Shown: positions 19,947-27,402 of the stretch, piece after piece | Position numbering within the stretch: position 1 is the stretch's first letter | Layout of the letters: each line of letters begins with the position of its first letter | Source: Planctomicrobium piriforme | Lineage (GTDB): Bacteria > Planctomycetota > Planctomycetia > Pirellulales > UBA1268 | DNA: 64,000 nt | Reading direction: 5' to 3' | NCBI GenBank assembly: GCA_945861585.1 | Contig: CAMAVC010000002.1 | Location: forward strand, 46,665 to 110,664 | Notes under the pieces: model-generated | What the model was told of the DNA's origin: nothing | Seen by the model: only the letters and a program-made list of their open reading frames with translations | Databases searched by the model: none | Translations under genes and position numbers: made by a program

Positions 19947-20324
19947 TCAGCCGCCGATCAATTGCTGCACGAGCTGCCGCAGGGACCGGGATGCGGGCGT
20001 ATTTTTGCGCAGCGTTTCGACGATCAGCCGTGCGAGCCGCACGTCGGAAAGGTGTTTGCCGAGGCGGGAAATGTCGAGGTGCGTGTCGGACGGCGGGAAG
20101 ACGAATGCCGCCGCATCGGCCACGTTGCCAAAGCGGGCCAGTTCCACCGTCGGGATCGCCCCAGCCAGCGGGTTCATGAAAGCCTCGTCCCAGCCAAGCG
20201 CATGGCTGGCAGAGCCCTGGCCGACGGGCCGGGTGTTGTGGGCCTCGATGGCGTCGATGACGAACGTCCGCGGCGTGCGCCCAAACACCGCCTCGGTCGT
20301 CCGCTGCAGCAGCGCCTCGGTCAT
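19947..20324 (-). CDS. Hypothetical protein downstream of glf
   Basis: A 125-residue protein with no domain I recognise. It is mixed alpha/beta in appearance, with ARTPRTFVIDAIEAHNTR-like and helical C-terminal segments (LARLIVETLRKNTPASRSLRQL). There is no signal peptide or membrane segment. Its ATG overlaps the glf stop (ATGA), so it is co-translated with UDP-galactopyranose mutase and may act in the same galactofuranose pathway. This link rests on context only. Confidence 0.7.
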   Translation of the reverse strand: MTEALLQRTTEAVFGRTPRTFVIDAIEAHNTRPVGQGSASHALGWDEAFMNPLAGAIPTVELARFGNVADAAAFVFPPSDTHLDISRLGKHLSDVRLARLIVETLRKNTPASRSLRQLVQQLIGG

Positions 20325-21469
20325 GAGAGGAGAGCCGGGGCGCGTGCCCGGTGCGGATCGGCGATGACGGTGGCCACGGTCGACATCGCCTGCGCGATGA
20401 CCTGGTGCATGTCGAAATACTGGAAGGTGCCCAGTCGGCCGCCGAAGATCACGTTCGACGCAGCGGCGAGCGCCCGGTAGCGGTCGTAGAGCGCCGCATT
20501 GCGGGCATCGCGCACGGGATAGTAGGGCGTCGTCGTGGCGGCGTAGTCGGCGGGGTATTCGCGCGTGATCACGCTCTCCGGCAGGCGTCCCTGGCCGGCG
20601 AAGTGCTTGTGCTCGCAGATCCGCGTGAAGGGCACCGCCTGCTCGGGGTAATTGACGATCGCCCTGCCCTGGAAGTCGCCGGTCAGGATCTCGTCCTCGA
20701 ACCGCAGCGAGCGGTATTCGAGCCTTCCGAACCGATGTCCGAAAAACTCGTCGATGCAGCCGGTGAACACGACCTGCGTCGCGAGCGGCTCCAGCCGGCG
20801 GCGGTCGACGCAGAAGTCCACGCCCGTCTCGATCTGGATCAGGTCGTGGTCGAGCATGTTCTCGAAGAGCCGCGTGTAGCCGCCGACGGGAATCCCCTGG
20901 TGGCGGTCGGTGAAGTATCGGTCGTCGTCGTCGAACCGGATCGGGATGCGGCGGACGATCGTAGCCGGCAACTGGCTGGGGTCGCGGTTCCACTGCTTGA
21001 CGGTGTAGCCGCGGAAGAAGGTCTCGTAGAGCTCGCGGCCGACCTGCGCCAGAATCCATTCTTCGCACGTGCGCGGGTTGTCACACGGAATCCGTTCGCG
21101 GGCCAGACGCTCCTCGACGGCGGCCGGGGTGCGTGCGCCCCACAGCTGCGCGAACGTGCGGAGATTGATCGGGAACGACAGCAGCCTGTCGCCCTGGCGA
21201 ACGGCCACACGGTGGACGTAGGGGTGGAAGTCGGCGAACCGGTTCACGAACGCCCACACGCGGCTGTCGTTGGTATGGAAGATGTGGGGCCCGTACCGGT
21301 GCACGTCGATGCCGCGAACCCGTTCGGTGTAGCAATTGCCGGCAACGTGGGGTCGGCGATCGACCACGAGCGACCGGTGGCCTGCTTCGGCGGCGATGCG
21401 GGCGAACGTGGCGCCGAACGGGCCCGCGCCCACGATCAGGAAGTCGAACGGGGGCCGGCGGGTGGTCAT
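20321..21469 (-). CDS. glf: UDP-galactopyranose mutase
   Basis: A 382-residue FAD enzyme that converts UDP-galactopyranose to UDP-galactofuranose for surface glycans. The N-terminal dinucleotide fold reads FLIVGAGPFGATFARIA. HRYGPHIFHTN is the diagnostic Glf motif, and FFRGYTVKQW and YFTDRHQGIPVGGYT are conserved in the family. The C-terminal part has FGGRLGTFQYFDMHQVI. The frame is open well upstream, antisense to the DAHP synthase gene, but ATG 21469 fits. It is divergent from the DAHP synthase gene with a 127-nt gap. Confidence 0.95.
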   Translation of the reverse strand: MTTRRPPFDFLIVGAGPFGATFARIAAEAGHRSLVVDRRPHVAGNCYTERVRGIDVHRYGPHIFHTNDSRVWAFVNRFADFHPYVHRVAVRQGDRLLSFPINLRTFAQLWGARTPAAVEERLARERIPCDNPRTCEEWILAQVGRELYETFFRGYTVKQWNRDPSQLPATIVRRIPIRFDDDDRYFTDRHQGIPVGGYTRLFENMLDHDLIQIETGVDFCVDRRRLEPLATQVVFTGCIDEFFGHRFGRLEYRSLRFEDEILTGDFQGRAIVNYPEQAVPFTRICEHKHFAGQGRLPESVITREYPADYAATTTPYYPVRDARNAALYDRYRALAAASNVIFGGRLGTFQYFDMHQVIAQAMSTVATVIADPHRARAPALLS

Positions 21470-21596
21470 CAAAACGCATCCTCGTGGGCGAGTGTATACC
21501 CTCGTCGGTGCCGCCGCCGTGGCCTGGCGACGCATGGCGCCGCGACACCACCGTGGGAGGCATGAGAGAGGGCGTTTTTTGGTGTAGAGTTCTGGG

Positions 21597-22670
21597 ATGA
21601 ATCCACCTGCCACCACGCCCGCCGCAACCGGCCGCGCCACGTCGAATCTCCGGATCCGGAGCCTCGAGCCGCTCATTCCGCCGGCTCGGCTGATGGCGCT
21701 TCTGCCGCTCGACGACGCGGCGACCGCCACGATCGTCAGCGGGCGCCGTGAGGTGGAGCGGGTGCTCGCTGGCGAGGATCCCAGGCTCTTGGCCGTGGTC
21801 GGGCCGTGTTCGATCCACGATCTCGACGCGGCCCGTGAGTATGCGGGGCGGCTCAAGGCGCTGGCCGATCGCGTGGCCGACCGGCTACTCGTGGTGATGC
21901 GGGTGTATTTCGAGAAGCCGCGGACCACCGTCGGCTGGAAGGGGCTGATCAACGATCCGCACATGGACGATTCGTTCGACGTGGCGACCGGCCTGCGGCT
22001 GGCGCGAGGCCTCCTCATCGAAGTGGCGCGGATGGGGCTGTTTTCGGCGACCGAGTTTCTCGAGCCGATCACGCCGCAATACATCGCCGACACGATCGTG
22101 CTCGGCGCGATCGGCGCCCGCACGACGGAGAGCCCCACGCACCGGCAGATGGCCAGCGGCCTGTCGATGCCGGTGGGCTTCAAGAATTCGACCGACGGCT
22201 CGCTCCAGGCGGCGGTCGATGCGATGCAGTCGGCCCGGGCGCCCCATAGTTTCCTCGGCATCGACAACGAGGGGGGCACGGCGGTCGTCTCCACCACGGG
22301 CAATCCGTGGGGCGTGCTCATGCTCCGTGGCGGCCGCAGCGGGTCGAACTACTCGGCCGAGGTGATGGAGGAGGCCCGCACGAAGCTCGAGAAGGCGGGG
22401 CTGCCGGCCCGGATCATCGTCGATTGTAGCCATGCCAATTCGGGTAAGGATCCGACGCGGCAGTCGGTCGTATGGCGCGACGTGCTCGAGCAGCGGCGGG
22501 CTGGCGACACGTCGATCGTGGGGATGATGCTCGAGAGCAACATCCACCCGGGCAGCCAGCCGGCGGTGCGCGACCGTTCGAAGCTGCAGTACGGCGTGTC
22601 GATCACCGACGCCTGCATCGGCTGGGGCGAGACAGAAGAGCTGCTGCTCGAGGCCCACGCCCGGCTGTGA
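21597..22670 (+). CDS. 3-deoxy-7-phosphoheptulonate (DAHP) synthase, class I
   Basis: A 357-residue cytosolic enzyme joining phosphoenolpyruvate and erythrose-4-phosphate, the first step of aromatic amino-acid synthesis. Conserved segments: VVGPCSIHD (~64-72), RVYFEKPRTTVGWKGL, GARTTESPTHRQMASGLS, PVGFKNSTDGS, RGGRSGSNY and DCSHANSGKD. These match the AroF/G/H type. Which feedback inhibitor it responds to cannot be told. A TAGAGT box lies only ~7 nt upstream of ATG, so the mRNA could be nearly leaderless (weak evidence). It is followed by a repeat cluster. Confidence 0.95.
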   Translation: MNPPATTPAATGRATSNLRIRSLEPLIPPARLMALLPLDDAATATIVSGRREVERVLAGEDPRLLAVVGPCSIHDLDAAREYAGRLKALADRVADRLLVVMRVYFEKPRTTVGWKGLINDPHMDDSFDVATGLRLARGLLIEVARMGLFSATEFLEPITPQYIADTIVLGAIGARTTESPTHRQMASGLSMPVGFKNSTDGSLQAAVDAMQSARAPHSFLGIDNEGGTAVVSTTGNPWGVLMLRGGRSGSNYSAEVMEEARTKLEKAGLPARIIVDCSHANSGKDPTRQSVVWRDVLEQRRAGDTSIVGMMLESNIHPGSQPAVRDRSKLQYGVSITDACIGWGETEELLLEAHARL

Positions 22671-22689
22671 TCACGCGACGGCTCGCGTC

Positions 22690-22868
22690 CTCTCGGCTTA
22701 CGCCTCGGGCTTCCTCAGCGGCCGGGCATCCTCTCTGCGCTCCCTCAGGAAGCCCGAGGCGTGAGCCGAGAAGAAATTCGCGTGGCGGTTCGCAAGCGAC
22801 CCTGCGCTCCCTCAGGAAGCCCGAGGCGTGAGCCGAGAGGAAATTCGCTTGGCGGTTCGCAAGCGACC
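22690..22868. repeat. Repeat family B (GCCCGAGGCGTGAGCCGAG), 3 partial/full copies
   Basis: Two near-identical ~63-nt direct repeats (22739-22803 and 22806-22868) each contain AAGCCCGAGGCGTGAGCCGA followed by G(A/G)AATTCGC-GGCGGTTCGCAAGCGACC. An inverted partial copy (CTCTCGGCTTACGCCTCGGG) lies at 22690-22709. A related but diverged copy pair is found at 33.75-33.84 kb. The set fills the gap between the DAHP synthase gene and a convergent PEP-CTERM gene. It looks like a second mobile palindromic element family. Confidence 0.85.
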
Positions 22869-22885
22869 CGTGAGCGGCGGGACCG

Positions 22886-23608
22886 TCAGCGGGCCCGCTT
22901 CCCGAACCGCCGCGCGACGATCGCCAGGCCGGCGGCCGTGAGCACGATGGCCGAGGGCTCCGGCACGACTTCCGCCTGCACCTGCACGATCGCCCGCTCG
23001 GCGATGCCGCCCCAGCCGCTGCCGGTGTTTACCATCAGGTTGTCGACGGTGCCGGGGCCGGTCTGATTCAAGCCGGTCGTGAATGGGAGGAGCAGTGCAG
23101 TGCCGGCGCCGGGGTCACTCGCGAATTGGAATGCCACCGTGAGCCAGTACGACGTGTTCGATTGGAAGTTGATGCTGGGATCGGCCACGAGGTCGGCGTA
23201 GGAAAACTCCACGACGCCGGGTGCCGAGAGGGTGCCTGTGGCAGGCCCGAGGGCGAGGAGACTGGAGCCCGGTGCCCCTGCGGCGTCTGTGAAAAGATTC
23301 ACCGCATAGGTCGTGTCCAGGTTGGAAAAATTTTCGTTGATCGGATCGAAAGCCTGCGCGGGCAGCAGATCCCAACCGAAGCGATAGAGAATCTGTCCGC
23401 TCGAGTCGCCGTCGCCGATCGCCGGGAGCGTGCCCGTGGTGAACCGTTGGGCGAACGTCGTGCCGATGAGCGGCTGGAAGACGATCGAGCCCGACGTCTG
23501 GCTGGTCGCGCCGAGATTGCCGGCGAGCGTGGCGTAGGTCGTTTCGGCCCGGGCCGCGGCGAGCGGTGAGGCAGCGAGGAGCGCGAGCGACACGAGGCGA
23601 TGAAGCAT
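22886..23608 (-). CDS. PEP-CTERM sorting-signal protein (unknown passenger)
   Basis: A 240-residue exported protein. The signal peptide covers ~1-21 (LVSLALLAASPLAAARA). The body is beta-rich and low in Lys and Cys. The C-terminus is a textbook PEP-CTERM signal: VPEPS, a hydrophobic helix (AIVLTAAGLAIVA) and a basic end (RRFGKRAR). By family knowledge an exosortase would cleave it and release or anchor the protein at the surface, linked with exopolysaccharide. The passenger part has no enzyme motif I recognise. It is transcribed away from the SYLF gene. Confidence 0.9.
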   Translation of the reverse strand: MLHRLVSLALLAASPLAAARAETTYATLAGNLGATSQTSGSIVFQPLIGTTFAQRFTTGTLPAIGDGDSSGQILYRFGWDLLPAQAFDPINENFSNLDTTYAVNLFTDAAGAPGSSLLALGPATGTLSAPGVVEFSYADLVADPSINFQSNTSYWLTVAFQFASDPGAGTALLLPFTTGLNQTGPGTVDNLMVNTGSGWGGIAERAIVQVQAEVVPEPSAIVLTAAGLAIVARRFGKRAR

Positions 23609-23722
23609 GGGCGATTTCCAGGAAAAGAGAGCCTAGTTTGAGTCCCGGTGGATTTCCACCTTTTGGTGGAAAAGCGCGCTGGGATACACTTTTGCCACGT
23701 TCCCTCAGCGAAAGGATTCGCC

Positions 23723-24616
23723 ATGCGTGCCCGCTTTTTGTTCACCAGCGTCTGTGTCGTCGCCACTGTGCTCGGAACTGTCGCCCCCGCCCAGCAGATG
23801 ACCTACGGCGAGGCCGAGGTGCAGACCGTCGTCGGCGCGAAGAACGCGCTCGATCAGTTCTTCGGGCTCGAGATCGAATCGCTCCCGCCGGCGATGCTCC
23901 AGCGGGCGGAAGGGATTGCGATCTTCCCCAACATGATCAAGGGCGGCTTCATTCTCGGTGTGAACTACGGCAAGGGCGTGCTCTCGGTCCGGAAGCCCGA
24001 CCGCACGTGGAGCGCGCCGGTGCTCGTGACGATGGGCGGCGGCAGCCTCGGCTTCCAGGCCGGCGTGCAGGCGGCCGACATCGTGCTCGTCTTCGCAACG
24101 CCGCGCAGCCTGCAGGGAATTCTCAACGGCCAGAAAGTGACGCTCGGGGCTGATGCCTCGATCGCAGCCGGCCCGGTGGGGCGGCAGGCCAACGCCGGCA
24201 CCGATGCCCGGCTCGGCGCCGAGATCTATTCGTATGCCCGTAGCCGCGGCCTGTTTCTTGGCGTCTCGCTCGGCGGGTCCGACATCTCCGTCGACCACAA
24301 TGCCGATTCGATGCTCTACGGTCGCTTCGGGGTCACGCCCGCCGATGTGTTCGAAGGCCGGGGTATCGGCATCCGCCCGGAAGTGCAGCAGTTGATCGAT
24401 GACCTCAACGCGCGCTCGGTGCAGGCCGCTGCGCCGGCTGCCCGCGTGTCGGCCGTGCCGCAGCCCGTGGCCATGCCGCAGCCAGTGGCCGCGCCGCCGC
24501 TTGCCATGCCAGCGCCGGCTGCCGTGCCAGCGCAAACGCCGCCCGTCAGGCTCCAGCCGCTCGCCCCGGCCACGCCCGTGCCCGTGGCCGATCCGCCGCT
24601 CGTGCCGATCCGGTAG
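23723..24616 (+). CDS. SYLF (Ysc84-like) lipid-binding domain protein, secreted
   Basis: A 297-residue protein. The signal peptide is residues 1-~24 (FLFTSVCVVATVLGTVAPAQ). Residues ~45-225 form a SYLF domain: AEGIAIFPNMIKGGFILG, TWSAPVLVTMGGGSLGFQAG and YARSRGLFLGVSLGGSDI are typical. SYLF domains bind phosphoinositides in eukaryotes; the bacterial role is unclear. The last ~60 residues are a Pro/Ala/Val low-complexity tail. The start at 23723 has AAAGGA upstream and gives a proper signal peptide. The next gene starts 4 nt after its stop. Confidence 0.88.
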   Translation: MRARFLFTSVCVVATVLGTVAPAQQMTYGEAEVQTVVGAKNALDQFFGLEIESLPPAMLQRAEGIAIFPNMIKGGFILGVNYGKGVLSVRKPDRTWSAPVLVTMGGGSLGFQAGVQAADIVLVFATPRSLQGILNGQKVTLGADASIAAGPVGRQANAGTDARLGAEIYSYARSRGLFLGVSLGGSDISVDHNADSMLYGRFGVTPADVFEGRGIGIRPEVQQLIDDLNARSVQAAAPAARVSAVPQPVAMPQPVAAPPLAMPAPAAVPAQTPPVRLQPLAPATPVPVADPPLVPIR

Positions 24617-24620
24617 CGTC

Positions 24621-25619
24621 ATGCCGAGCGTCGGCGACGACCAGCGTCGCACCCTCCGCATCAAGTTCGTCGGGTTCTGGGATAGCTTCGACACCCGCGA
24701 CAATTTTTTCACACGGGTGCTCGAGCCGCGGTATCGCCTCGAGATCTGCGACGATCCCGAGTACGTCGTCTATGCCTACGTTGGCCGGTGGCGCAAGGAG
24801 TTTCTGCAGTACGACTGCGTGCGGATCTTCTACACCGGCGAAAACCTGCCGCCCGACTGGCAGGCGTGCGACTGGGCGTTCACCTTCGAGCACACCGGCC
24901 ATCCCCGGCATTTCCGGCTCCCGCACTGGCCGTTCTACGTGCCCCCCGAAGCGCTCGTGAAGCCGGCCGACTACGACCCCGCGGTTGTCGCCGCCCGGAA
25001 GACGAAGTTTTGCGCGTTCGTGGTGTCGAATCCGCTGTGCAACGCCCGCAACGATTTCTTTCGCCGGCTCTCCCGCTACAAGCCGGTCGATTCCGGCGGC
25101 AAGGTGCTCAACACGCTCGGTCATCGCGTGGCCGACAAGCGGGCGTTTCTGGCCGACTACAAGTTCACGATCGCGTTCGAAAACGAATCCCATCCCGGCT
25201 ATACGACGGAAAAGGTCGTCGAGCCGATGCTTGTCGATTCGATCCCGATCTACTGGGGCGATCCCTGCGTGGGCCGCGACTTCGACACCCGCAGCTTTCT
25301 CTCGGTCCACGACCAGGGGCCGCTCACGCGCCGGTCGCTCGACGACCTCGTCGACCGCGTCGTGGCCGTCGACCGCGATCCTGCTCTCCACGCCGCGCTC
25401 CTCGGGCAGCCGTGGCTGCGAGACAACCGCGTGCCCGCGTGCGCGTCGTCGGCTGCGATCCTCGAGCAGTTCACGACCATCTTCGAGACGCCCGTCGAGC
25501 CGGTGGCCAGGCGACGTTCCGCGGCGCGGGCGATCGGGCTGCACCGCGTGCCGGCCGAGGCGGCGAGCATTCGGCGGCGGATCGTGCGGAAGTGGCGGAA
25601 GATCACGCGGAATGCGTAG
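24621..25619 (+). CDS. GT10-family fucosyltransferase
   Basis: A 332-residue cytosolic or peripheral glycosyltransferase. The GT10 hallmark lies at ~185-215: FTIAFENESHPGYTTEK, then EPMLVDSIPIYWGDP, the conserved nucleotide-sugar region of alpha-1,3-fucosyltransferases. EHTGHPRHFRLPHWPFY is the usual middle segment. The expected donor is GDP-fucose; the acceptor is unknown. The gene follows the SYLF gene by 4 nt, suggesting co-transcription. The stop TAG (25617-25619) is the TAG of a GTAG-REP element, right after the basic C-terminal tail KWRKITRNA. Confidence 0.9.
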   Translation: MPSVGDDQRRTLRIKFVGFWDSFDTRDNFFTRVLEPRYRLEICDDPEYVVYAYVGRWRKEFLQYDCVRIFYTGENLPPDWQACDWAFTFEHTGHPRHFRLPHWPFYVPPEALVKPADYDPAVVAARKTKFCAFVVSNPLCNARNDFFRRLSRYKPVDSGGKVLNTLGHRVADKRAFLADYKFTIAFENESHPGYTTEKVVEPMLVDSIPIYWGDPCVGRDFDTRSFLSVHDQGPLTRRSLDDLVDRVVAVDRDPALHAALLGQPWLRDNRVPACASSAAILEQFTTIFETPVEPVARRRSAARAIGLHRVPAEAASIRRRIVRKWRKITRNA

Positions 25620-25668
25620 GACAGGCTTTAGCCTGTCACATGCATCGACAGGCTGAAGCCTGTCCTAC
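25616..25668. repeat. GTAG-REP family A inverted pair
   Basis: A forward copy at 25616-25637 (GTAG, then GACAGGCTTTAGCCTGTC) and an inverted copy at 25647-25668 are separated by 9 nt. This is a REP doublet. The forward copy provides the stop codon of the GT10 gene. Confidence 0.92.
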
Positions 25669-25743
25669 GCACGGATGCCGAGGCCCGTTGTCTTGCGCGG
25701 GCCTCCGGTCATACTGGGAGCCTTCCCCGAGGAGTTTCACGGC

Positions 25744-27303
25744 ATGACGACCAGAGCGGCAGGCGCGGCGGGCTACATCACCGACGTCGCATACATCCCC
25801 GGCTTCTATCCCAACATGGCGCCCGTGGCGATGCGCTACGTTGCGGCGCTCAATCGCGTGGTCCCGCCGCAGGCATCCTCCGGCTTCCGCTATCTCGAGC
25901 TCGGGTGTGGCCTCGGCCGCTCGTTCACGACGCTGGCGGCGGCGAATCCGACCAGCGAGTTCGTCGGCGTCGACGTCAATCCAGACCACACCCGCGCCAT
26001 CGAGCACGACCTCGCGGCCGGGCGGCTCACGAACGCCCGCGCGATCACGTCCGACTTCGCCCACCTGCCCGCCGATCTGGGCACCTTCGATTTCATCACG
26101 CTCCACGGCGTGTTCAGCTGGGTGTCCGACGACGTGCGGAAAGACATCCTGGCCATTGCCCGTGAGCGGCTCGCGCCCGGCGGACTCCTGCTCGTAAGCT
26201 ACAACTCGATGCCGGGCTGGGCCCACCTCCAGCCGATCCGGGGCATCCTGCGGCAGTATGCCCAGCTGCGGCAGGGCGACAGCGTGCAAAAAATTCGCGA
26301 TGCGCTCGCCTATCTGGTGTTCATTCGCGATCGGCACGCCCGCTACTTCGACGACAACCCGAAGGCCGCGGCCTATGTCGATGGTCTGCTCAAGCAAGAC
26401 ATGCGCTATCTGGCCCACGAGTATCTCAACGAACACTGGACGAGCTTTTACTTCAGCGAGGTGGCCGGGATGTTCGGGAGCGCCGGCCTGTCGTTCGTGG
26501 GCAGTCTGCCCGTGTTCACGAACTTCTGGGACCTCTGCGTGCGGCCGGAATTCCAGGAGCTCTTCCGCACCACGAGCGACCGGCTGGTGACGGAGGCCCA
26601 CAAGGATTTCTGTGCCAACACGGCGTTTCGCTGGGATATCTACGCCAAAGAGCCCCGGCTGATGGCCGACCCCACTGAGCGGCTCGGTCTGGCCGACGAT
26701 CTGTATTTTCACCTCGCCAAGTCGGACGTGACGCTGCCCTACAAGGCGAATCTCGGCGTCGTGACCTCGACGGTGCAGGGGCCGGTCTATGAGCGGCTGC
26801 TCGGACTCTTCAAGAACCGCAGCCTCCGGCTGTCCGAGATCGTCGCGGCCTCGGAGATGCGCGAAACGCAGCCGATGGATGTGATCCGGGCGGTCGATGC
26901 GGGCGTGGCGATGGGGCTCTTCGAGGTCACGAATTCCCCGCTCGATCCGCCGCCGGCCTCAGTCGAAGGCACGGTGTCGCTGACGTCGCTGTTCAACCGG
27001 GCGATCCTCGTGTCGGACGCGCTGGCCGGCCGGCCCGTGGCCCTTGCGAGCCAGAAGAGTGGCACGGGCCACACCCTCGGCGATCTCGATGCCGCGATGC
27101 TGCACGAGCTGGCCGAACGCGGCCGGAGCGGCTTGGCAGAACGGGTTGAATCGCGGCTCATGGCTTCCGGCCGCTCGATCCAGCAGGACGGCAAGCCGGT
27201 GGTGAATCCGGACGTGCGGCGGCAGTTGATCACCGACGCCTGCGATGCCTTTATCACGAAGAGCCTCCCGCAGCTGGTGCGGCTGGGGATCGTGACGGCG
27301 TAG
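25744..27303 (+). CDS. SAM-dependent methyltransferase with regulatory domain
   Basis: A 519-residue cytosolic protein. The Rossmann methyltransferase domain covers ~45-190, with motif I YLELGCGLGRS (50-60), acidic VGVDVN after strand 2, and DFITLHGVFSWVSDD. Residues ~220-300 match the methyltransferase regulatory domain (HEYLNEHWTSFYFSEVAG). The remaining C-terminal part is helical, ending in a winged-helix-like segment. Such two-domain enzymes occur near surface-glycan genes, but the substrate is not known. ATG 25744 was chosen because the preceding frame overlaps a repeat. The stop is followed within 5 nt by a family C palindrome. Confidence 0.88.
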   Translation: MTTRAAGAAGYITDVAYIPGFYPNMAPVAMRYVAALNRVVPPQASSGFRYLELGCGLGRSFTTLAAANPTSEFVGVDVNPDHTRAIEHDLAAGRLTNARAITSDFAHLPADLGTFDFITLHGVFSWVSDDVRKDILAIARERLAPGGLLLVSYNSMPGWAHLQPIRGILRQYAQLRQGDSVQKIRDALAYLVFIRDRHARYFDDNPKAAAYVDGLLKQDMRYLAHEYLNEHWTSFYFSEVAGMFGSAGLSFVGSLPVFTNFWDLCVRPEFQELFRTTSDRLVTEAHKDFCANTAFRWDIYAKEPRLMADPTERLGLADDLYFHLAKSDVTLPYKANLGVVTSTVQGPVYERLLGLFKNRSLRLSEIVAASEMRETQPMDVIRAVDAGVAMGLFEVTNSPLDPPPASVEGTVSLTSLFNRAILVSDALAGRPVALASQKSGTGHTLGDLDAAMLHELAERGRSGLAERVESRLMASGRSIQQDGKPVVNPDVRRQLITDACDAFITKSLPQLVRLGIVTA

Positions 27304-27307
27304 AGGA

Positions 27308-27401
27308 AATCGGTGCCAGGCACCGTTTGCCGGTCGCCGCAGGCGACACGGCCCCGGCCGAAGGCCGGGGTCTCCAGACAATCGGTGCCTGGCACCGTTT
27401 T
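27308..27401. repeat. Repeat family C: inverted GGTGCC palindromes with internal hairpins
   Basis: CGGTGCCAGGCACCG and CGGTGCCTGGCACCG lie at the two ends, in opposite orientation. Between them are two more stems, GTCGCCGCAGGCGAC (27333-27347) and CCCCGGCC-GAA-GGCCGGGG (27352-27370). The whole 94-nt block lies exactly between the stop codons of two convergent genes: TAGAGGAAAT on one side and, on the other strand, TAGGAAAAC. It could fold as a strong bidirectional terminator and looks like a mobile palindromic unit. Confidence 0.88.
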
Positions 27402-27402
27402 C

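Noticed and set aside
19947..21068. Long open frame on the minus strand overlapping glf
   Set aside because: Its upstream two thirds are Arg/Pro/His-rich shadow translation of the glf gene; only the last 125 codons (19947-20324) look real.
21470..22321. Upstream extension of the glf frame to 22321
   Set aside because: This part is antisense to the DAHP synthase gene, whose protein motifs are unmistakable.
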